DNA from: a virus
Direction: 5' to 3' (one strand)
DNA length: 64,000 nt
Virus record (IMG/VR): IMGVR_UViG_3300035670_000019
Coordinates: 62,001-126,000 of that record
This document shows positions 59,363 to 64,000 of this stretch, one piece after another. Positions within the stretch are counted from its first letter, which is position 1. The number at the start of each line of letters is the position of its first letter. A program made the translations under genes and the position numbers. A model generated the notes under the pieces. That model was not told where the DNA came from. It did no database searches and saw nothing but the letters and a program-made list of their open reading frames with translations.

Positions 59363-61648
59363 ATGAAAAAATTAATTTCCGTTCTGTTATTAACAGTTTT
59401 TTCTATCATAGGTTTCTCCCAAAACTTAGTTGAGAATGTTAATAACCAAGTAATCTTAAGATACAAGCAAGGTACTCCTTATAGACTTGTAGACGCATTC
59501 ACTGAATTTTATAATGTTCCTGTAGTTGCTCAATATGATCAACTTGGAATGATTGTAGTACAATTCTCTGGTAACTATGATGATTTCTATAAGAGCTGTA
59601 CTGACAGTGACTTATTTGACATTATCGAGCGAGATCAAGTTCAAGAAATGAAGATGGATTATATTCCAAATGATCCTGAATTTTCTTCTTGCTGGCATCT
59701 AAGACAATCAACTGATAAAGATATTGATGCTGATGAGGCTTGGGACTTGCTCCCAACTACCAATCAGTGGGTATCAGTTGCAATGTTTGATGGTGGTTTA
59801 GATATGACAATCCCTGACTTTGCAGGCAACATTGATAGCCCGTTTAACGCTGTTAATGGTACTAATGCTATTCCATATGTTAATTCATATGACAATCACG
59901 GTACTACTTGCTCAGGTACAATCGCCGCTAGAACTAATAATGGCATTGGTGTTAGTAGTGTAGGTAATAACTACGTTAGAGTTATGCCTGTTAACATCAT
60001 GTCACAGGTTTATAGTGGTGGTAGTTTTAGTACAACATCTACCATTCAAATCGCGGCTGTTAATGCTGCTATGAATAATCCAAACTGTGTTGCTATTGCA
60101 ATGTCATATGGTGGTAGTACATATTCAGCAGCTTTAGATGCTGCTTTCCAATCTGCTAGAATAAATGGTAGAGGCGGAAAAGGAATGATGGTATTTGCTT
60201 CTTCAGGCAATAATTACTCAGGAACCGCTGCTCAATACCCAGCCCAATATCCTGCAGTGTGGGGTGTAGGTGCAACAACAAGTTCAGATGTTAGAGCATC
60301 TTTCTCTAATTATGGTCAAATTTGTGATATCTCAGCCCCAGGACAAGGTATTAGAACAATTGATAGACCAGGTGCTGATGGTTATGTGGCTGGTGATTAC
60401 CATTCAATTAGTGGTACTTCCTTTAGTTGCCCTATCACAGCAGCTGCCTCCGCGGTTATTGCTTATAAAAACTGGGAATTGACTGATGATGAAATTTTAC
60501 AAATTCTATCTTCAACTTGTGAAAAAGTAGGTGGTTATACTTATTCTAATGATCCTGCTTGGCCTTATAGTACCCGTAGTAATGAATTGGGTTATGGTCG
60601 TATCAATCTTAAAAACGCTGTTGTAGCCACACCAAACCCAGGTGGCCCACCACCACCACCTCCGACTATTGTATCTAACTACACTGTTAATAACATCATT
60701 GTATCTCCAGCAAGTGTTAACTTAGGAAGTACTATTTTAGTAGACTACACTGCTCACGTTATGGAAGAAATTAACGTGTTGTCAACATTTGCTACTTTTG
60801 TAAAAGTACAATATCGTTACTCAACCAATCCTACTTTAGGTGATGCTGATGATATTATCATTGGCATTGATAGTGTTAGTTTAGGTGGTGGAATCAACTC
60901 AGTAACTAACTCATTCTCATATACAGTAGGTGGAACAGCAGGTACAAGATATATTTTTGTAACTATAAATTATGATAATGCAGTTGAGGAAACTATAACT
61001 ACAGATAATACTAGTTTTAAAGCATTTAATGTTATTAATCCTTCCTTTACTGGTACTGATGTTAGAATTGAATTAGTACAACCAGTAGCTAATCCTTGGA
61101 CTACATCTTTACAAGTTGTCAACACACAATGGAGAGCGGTTAATACAGGTACTGTTCCTATTACTCAAATTAATTATACTAGAGGATGGGTTGATTGTAC
61201 AGCTGCTTTTGGATGTATTACTAATAACACTTGGACAGGTAACTTACAACCAGGCCAATCAACACTACTACCAGCTAATAACTCTTACATAAGCATTAAT
61301 CTATGCCATCCAATACGTTGTGCTGTACCAGTAGGCACTTCTAATACTTTTAGACTAAATGTAGTTAGTGTTAATGGATCAACTGGTGATGCTGATTTGA
61401 CTAATAATAGATTAGATTTAGTATTTAATCGAATTAGTACAAGTCAAGAAGATATCATTGGTAACTATCCTTTAATAGATGATCCAAATTCTATTTACAT
61501 TGAGGATGAGTTTCCTGTTTCTGTTGATATTTATACCGTGACAGGCATGTTGTTGGATATCAATAGATACAATGAATTGCCTAGTGGAATCTATATTTTA
61601 AAAGCGAATTATTTAGACCGCTCTGAAACATTTAAATGGGCTAAATAA
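59363..61648 (+). CDS. Secreted subtilisin-family protease with T9SS-like C-terminus
   Basis: A 761-aa S8 peptidase. A signal peptide ends near FSQ (residue 20), followed by an inhibitor-like propeptide up to about 115. The catalytic triad is Asp143 (AMFDGG), His179 (DNHGTT), and Ser353 (ISGTSFS), with Asn283 in SSGNN as oxyanion residue. A Pro-rich linker (427-435) leads to two CARDB-like beta domains (about 440-700). The last 45 residues, with VSVDIYTVTGMLL and LPSGIYILKANY and a final Lys, match the type A sorting domain of type IX secretion, a system limited to Bacteroidota. It would thus be exported to the surface of the infected host or carried to lysis. Rare in phages as far as I know. 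Confidence 0.85.
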   Translation: MKKLISVLLLTVFSIIGFSQNLVENVNNQVILRYKQGTPYRLVDAFTEFYNVPVVAQYDQLGMIVVQFSGNYDDFYKSCTDSDLFDIIERDQVQEMKMDYIPNDPEFSSCWHLRQSTDKDIDADEAWDLLPTTNQWVSVAMFDGGLDMTIPDFAGNIDSPFNAVNGTNAIPYVNSYDNHGTTCSGTIAARTNNGIGVSSVGNNYVRVMPVNIMSQVYSGGSFSTTSTIQIAAVNAAMNNPNCVAIAMSYGGSTYSAALDAAFQSARINGRGGKGMMVFASSGNNYSGTAAQYPAQYPAVWGVGATTSSDVRASFSNYGQICDISAPGQGIRTIDRPGADGYVAGDYHSISGTSFSCPITAAASAVIAYKNWELTDDEILQILSSTCEKVGGYTYSNDPAWPYSTRSNELGYGRINLKNAVVATPNPGGPPPPPPTIVSNYTVNNIIVSPASVNLGSTILVDYTAHVMEEINVLSTFATFVKVQYRYSTNPTLGDADDIIIGIDSVSLGGGINSVTNSFSYTVGGTAGTRYIFVTINYDNAVEETITTDNTSFKAFNVINPSFTGTDVRIELVQPVANPWTTSLQVVNTQWRAVNTGTVPITQINYTRGWVDCTAAFGCITNNTWTGNLQPGQSTLLPANNSYISINLCHPIRCAVPVGTSNTFRLNVVSVNGSTGDADLTNNRLDLVFNRISTSQEDIIGNYPLIDDPNSIYIEDEFPVSVDIYTVTGMLLDINRYNELPSGIYILKANYLDRSETFKWAK

Positions 61649-61660
61649 TTTTCATGGTTG

Positions 61661-61700
61661 TTAGTTGCACTTAAGCCGTTACGATTGGCTAAGTAACTAA
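61661..61700 (+). other. Imperfect hairpin downstream of the protease gene
   Basis: TTAGTT...CTTAAGCC pairs with GGCTAAG...AACTAA with one bulge, around a 9-nt loop. No T-run follows. Could be an RNA stability or processing element. Confidence 0.3.
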
Positions 61701-61713
61701 TTAAACCTTAAAT

Positions 61714-62085
61714 ATGAAACACTTATTTTTAGCTTTATTGCTAGCAATAGGTTTCGCTGCAAGTGCTCAGGTTGATGGAATGTTTGCTTTTACCCTTGAT
61801 GGGGAACAAGATACTGTTTTTAGCATGTATAATGTCTCCCCAGATATTAGAAATGAATTAAAAGATTATCTAATAGAAGCAATTCATGGATATGAAGTAA
61901 TTGATGGTGGATGGATAATAGATTTACCTAATAGTAACTCTAGGGTATTAGGTGATTTGTTTTTAATAGAAACCCACAATTGTGTTTTATTTGATTTTTA
62001 TGTTGATGAAATAAAATACTCAGATGGTACGAGTTACCAAGCTGAACGTTTTAAAAAACCTCTTAGAGTATTAAATAAATATTAA
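61714..62085 (+). CDS. Secreted protein, unknown
   Basis: A 123-aa protein with a signal peptide (KHLFLALLLAIGFAASAQ). The mature part is acidic and beta-rich (MFAFTLDGEQDTVFSMY). It may be periplasmic. Not recognised. Confidence 0.6.
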   Translation: MKHLFLALLLAIGFAASAQVDGMFAFTLDGEQDTVFSMYNVSPDIRNELKDYLIEAIHGYEVIDGGWIIDLPNSNSRVLGDLFLIETHNCVLFDFYVDEIKYSDGTSYQAERFKKPLRVLNKY

Positions 62086-62093
62086 AGAATAAT

Positions 62094-62131
62094 TTTGACA
62101 TATTACTAAATTTTCATATATTTATAATATA
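62094..62131 (+). promoter_or_regulatory. Host-type promoter overlapping an ATATTTATAAT element
   Basis: TTTG (62094-62097), 19 nt, TATATTTA (62117-62124). ATATTTATAATATA (62118-62131) overlaps it. ATG at 62146. Confidence 0.6.
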
Positions 62132-62145
62132 TAAAAGATAAACCA

Positions 62146-62463
62146 ATGAATAAAGATTTTAATGTGTATAAGTGGAGACGTGATCATTTAGTTGAGAATG
62201 AAATAGATGCATCACCTGAATATCAAGTAGCTAAAAAATTTACTGAAAAATACTCCACCCAACCAAATATAAAATTTAGTGATCGTGGTCAGGGTAAATA
62301 TCGAGTTCAATTATATGATAGTAATTCAAAATTTGATTTTAATAATCTTGAAAGTAAAAAAGAAGCAAAAGAATTTTTTGAAAGCGAAGGATACACAGTT
62401 GATATTAACTTAGATGATAGGTCTAGAAGCTGGATATGGGATTTTGATTTCAAAAAGATTTAA
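62146..62463 (+). CDS. Small protein with possible capsid-targeting N-terminus
   Basis: A 105-aa protein starting MNKDFNVYKWRRDHLVENE. I associate this FxVxxWRxxxLxEN start with small proteins in other large phages; LVE|N fits an L-x-E cut site. The C-terminal half looks like a small alpha/beta domain (KYRVQLYDSNSKFDF). A terminator follows. Confidence 0.55.
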   Translation: MNKDFNVYKWRRDHLVENEIDASPEYQVAKKFTEKYSTQPNIKFSDRGQGKYRVQLYDSNSKFDFNNLESKKEAKEFFESEGYTVDINLDDRSRSWIWDFDFKKI

Positions 62464-62485
62464 AAACACCTTCATAAAATAAAAT

Positions 62486-62516
62486 TAGGCCTTCGGGCCT
62501 TTTTTTATTATACTTA
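62486..62516 (+). promoter_or_regulatory. Weak host-type promoter at a terminator
   Basis: TAGG (62486-62489), 19 nt, TATACTTA (62509-62516); ATG 62534. The -33 box departs from TTGG. Confidence 0.4.
62487..62506 (+). terminator. Intrinsic terminator with UUCG loop, fused to a promoter
   Basis: AGGCC (62487-62491), loop TTCG, GGCCT (62496-62500), seven T residues. The -7 box of the next promoter follows at 62509. Confidence 0.85.
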
Positions 62517-62533
62517 GTCTAAACTTAAACACT

Positions 62534-63097
62534 ATGAAAAAATTATTAATTTTAACTGCTATACTAGCAGTAGTGATTTGTATTGTTTCTTTTAGTAATA
62601 AAGAAACACCTGTTAAACTAAATTCCGCTCAACGACTGTACGCATCCATTATGACATATGCTAAACAGTACAATGTACCTTTACATGTTGCGTTTAATGT
62701 CGCTAGAATAGAGACTGGATATAAAGGTCCATTTCATGATGATTATAATCATAAACAAACTTCAAGTGTTGGAGCGTTAGGTGCTATGCAGATTATGCCT
62801 CAATATGCCTCACATTATGCTGGTTTTAAAGTGAAAAAGCCGGTTTTAAAAGACAGCATTGAGTTGAACGTTAAGATATCTATGAGTATGCTTCGTGAGT
62901 GGTATAACCGTTATAACGACTGGGGTAAAGCCGCTGGTGCTTATAATACAGGTAGACCTGTCATGAATAATTATGCTCGTAATGCAATCAAGAAAAATTA
63001 TATTGACTACTGGATTAAACCAGACTCAACAGATGTTGTACCTGACACTCTAGCTTATTTATCCAGAGTAGATTTGGTAGCTTTCCTTAAAGATTAA
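62534..63097 (+). CDS. Lytic transglycosylase (SLT-like)
   Basis: A 187-aa goose-lysozyme/SLT-fold protein with an N-terminal signal or anchor (LLILTAILAVVICIVSF). Catalytic Glu60 is in VARIETGYKG, followed by GALGAMQIMPQYASHYAG and AAGAYNTGRP. This is the ES-GAMQ-AYN pattern. It cleaves peptidoglycan; the signal anchor would allow export by Sec. It is a lysis candidate. Confidence 0.85.
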   Translation: MKKLLILTAILAVVICIVSFSNKETPVKLNSAQRLYASIMTYAKQYNVPLHVAFNVARIETGYKGPFHDDYNHKQTSSVGALGAMQIMPQYASHYAGFKVKKPVLKDSIELNVKISMSMLREWYNRYNDWGKAAGAYNTGRPVMNNYARNAIKKNYIDYWIKPDSTDVVPDTLAYLSRVDLVAFLKD

Positions 63098-63098
63098 T

Positions 63099-63129
63099 TT
63101 TGAAGTTTTAAAGAGCAATATTATATTTA
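63099..63129 (+). promoter_or_regulatory. Host-type promoter
   Basis: TTTG (63099-63102), 19 nt, TATATTTA (63122-63129), ATG at 63146. Confidence 0.65.
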
Positions 63130-63145
63130 ATTTAAACCTAAAGTT

Positions 63146-63481
63146 ATGATAAAAACAGTTGCAATTAAAGACAATTACGCAGTACAAATCGTTCCTGATG
63201 CATGGGACAAAAACATTAAAGTTTATTTAGTAGATGAAGTTAATGATGCTCAAACAACATTAGCCACTTGGCAAGGAGGAAGATGGATCTCAGACTCATA
63301 TATGAACCTAAATAAATTCTTTGAAATTATCAATATGTACCCCAAAGTTAAAAAATATCTTAAACAAACATATCAGTATTTAGAAACAAATGTTTATGAG
63401 GCTAACCTTAAAGTATGGTCTAAAACATTTGATTGTTTTAAGAGACGAGTTAAAATTAAAATTTACAGGGCGTTGAAATAA
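63146..63481 (+). CDS. Unknown protein
   Basis: A 111-aa basic protein. VAIKDNYAVQIVPDAWDKNIKVYLVDEV forms strands and a basic helical half follows. Start context AAAGTT-ATG. The stop is inside the hairpin at 63467. Confidence 0.55.
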   Translation: MIKTVAIKDNYAVQIVPDAWDKNIKVYLVDEVNDAQTTLATWQGGRWISDSYMNLNKFFEIINMYPKVKKYLKQTYQYLETNVYEANLKVWSKTFDCFKRRVKIKIYRALK

Positions 63482-63489
63482 CGCCCTTT
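63467..63489 (+). terminator. Possible terminator
   Basis: AGGGCGTT (63467-63474), loop GAAAT, AACGCCCT (63480-63487), then TTTATAAT. The stem is strong and the T-run short. Confidence 0.5.
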
Positions 63490-63492
63490 ATA

Positions 63493-63506
63493 ATATTTAT
63501 AATAAA
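63493..63506 (+). promoter_or_regulatory. ATATTTATAATAAA element (candidate phage promoter)
   Basis: Exact copy of the recurrent 14-mer, 7 nt before the ATG at 63514. Confidence 0.4.
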
Positions 63507-63513
63507 TGTTACT

Positions 63514-63882
63514 ATGAAACGACTATTAAGATGGCTTAAGTTATGGGATTTTGTTTGGAGTGTACCTCTAGCATTCGTTGGTTTTTTTGTTTATGGAATG
63601 GTTCAAGAAGAAGTATTTGGTGATCCAATGTACTCAACTGACTGGTTCCATAGAGCAATACTTGCTAGTTTAATCATGATTCTATTTAATGGAATTATTT
63701 TAGGTGGAATGTATTTTACATTCAAGGGTATTTATAAGTACTTCTACTCCACAACATCAACTGTTAAAGAAGATTTTAAAGACCTACCCATATGGCTAAA
63801 ACTATCATACTATCCTATTTGCTTCTTTTTATACCTCTATATGCTTATACAGGTGTTCCGAGTGATAATTCCGATTGTCTAA
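63514..63882 (+). CDS. Membrane protein, three spans
   Basis: A 122-aa protein with segments near 12-31, 50-72 and 98-120. The N-terminus is basic (KRLLRWLKLW). Size and location among lysis-type genes fit a holin, but this is only suggestive. Its last 91 nt overlap the next gene. Confidence 0.55.
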   Translation: MKRLLRWLKLWDFVWSVPLAFVGFFVYGMVQEEVFGDPMYSTDWFHRAILASLIMILFNGIILGGMYFTFKGIYKYFYSTTSTVKEDFKDLPIWLKLSYYPICFFLYLYMLIQVFRVIIPIV

Positions 63883-64000
63883 GTGAATATAACTACAAAG
63901 CAGGTGTTGCTGTTCAAATAGCAGATAGCTTTGAAGGTATAAAAGAAATAGGTGACAATCAAGGATTTGACAATAAAAGCTTTGAGCGAATGATGCTTGA
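63792..64000 (+). CDS. Secreted protein, start only (possible cell-wall hydrolase)
   Basis: The first 69 codons of a gene that runs past the window. It has a signal peptide (KTIILSYLLLFIPLYAYTG). IADSFEGIKEIGDNQGFDNKSFERMML recalls the lead-in of CHAP-type amidase domains (NxGFxxxxFxxMM). The catalytic part is not visible. The start overlaps the membrane-protein gene by 91 nt in another frame. Confidence 0.55.
   Translation, partial: MAKTIILSYLLLFIPLYAYTGVPSDNSDCLSEYNYKAGVAVQIADSFEGIKEIGDNQGFDNKSFERMML

Noticed and set aside
60270-60482. 70-codon + strand ORF inside the protease gene
   Set aside because: Lies within the catalytic domain of the subtilisin-like protease; Gln/Leu-rich shadow.
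1-64000. CRISPR array, insertion sequence or integrase
   Set aside because: No regularly spaced repeats, transposase motifs or integrase motifs were seen on either strand.

Overview
The window is a 64 kb piece of a large, AT-rich, tailed-phage genome. Every gene I can support lies on the + strand, packed with 1-50 nt gaps or small overlaps. The replication proteins are of T4 type: gp32 SSB, UvsX, RNase H, gp41 helicase, gp43 polymerase, the gp45 clamp and the gp44/gp62 clamp loader. The host is most likely a member of the Bacteroidota, probably Flavobacteriia. The reasons are that Shine-Dalgarno sequences are absent, at least 18 gene starts are preceded by TTGG/TTTG - 19 nt - TATATTWA promoters (the Bacteroidota -33/-7 type), and a secreted protease carries a C-terminus resembling a type IX secretion signal. 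I see no tRNA, rRNA, IS element, integrase or CRISPR array.

Layout. 1-7101: end of the tail module (possible tape-measure C-terminus, baseplate/tube proteins, LysM-like gp53 analogue, large hub with a fused C-terminal DUF5675-like domain). 7147-17097: DNA metabolism (short family-A DNA polymerase-like protein, gp32, UvsX, RNase H, DnaB-type helicase, NrdB, NrdA) and a membrane coiled-coil protein. 17149-19058: a possible virion protein, a lipoprotein and small unknowns. 19104-26199: a 7-deazaguanine DNA-modification cluster (DpdA-like transglycosylase, QueC, QueD, QueE, FolE) mixed with thioredoxins, a phosphoribosyltransferase, a MazG-like protein and an HNH endonuclease. 26199-37909: family-B polymerase, sliding clamp, GroES/GroEL, clamp loader, a Vsr-like homing endonuclease, a possible ADP-ribosyltransferase, a Cas4/RecB-like nuclease and a ribbon-helix-helix protein.

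37918-49086 is an 11 kb glycan island: at least seven glycosyltransferases (two GT4-like, several GT2-like, one resembling eukaryotic GT15 mannosyltransferases), a WlbA/WlbB-like sugar dehydrogenase and acetyltransferase pair, and FkbM-like and other SAM-dependent transferases. 49139-57149 is a tract of short, mostly unrecognised genes that includes a ClpP-like protein. 57163-58978 holds thyA followed by a two-gene insert that ends in a second copy of the thyA 3' end. 59018-64000 encodes exported proteins: a lipoprotein, a subtilisin-family protease with the T9SS-like C-terminus, a transglycosylase and the start of a further secreted protein.

How the parts fit together. FolE -> QueD -> QueE -> QueC would make preQ0 from GTP, and the DpdA-like enzyme would exchange it into DNA. 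RNR, ThyA, thioredoxins and nucleotide pyrophosphohydrolases would feed the T4-like replisome. Expression appears to use host-type promoters, several of them built into the hairpin of the upstream terminator and giving leaderless or nearly leaderless messages. A separate 14-mer, ATATTTATAATAAA, recurs exactly five times between genes and may be a phage-specific (late?) promoter. Function calls rest on motifs read by eye; no database search was possible.
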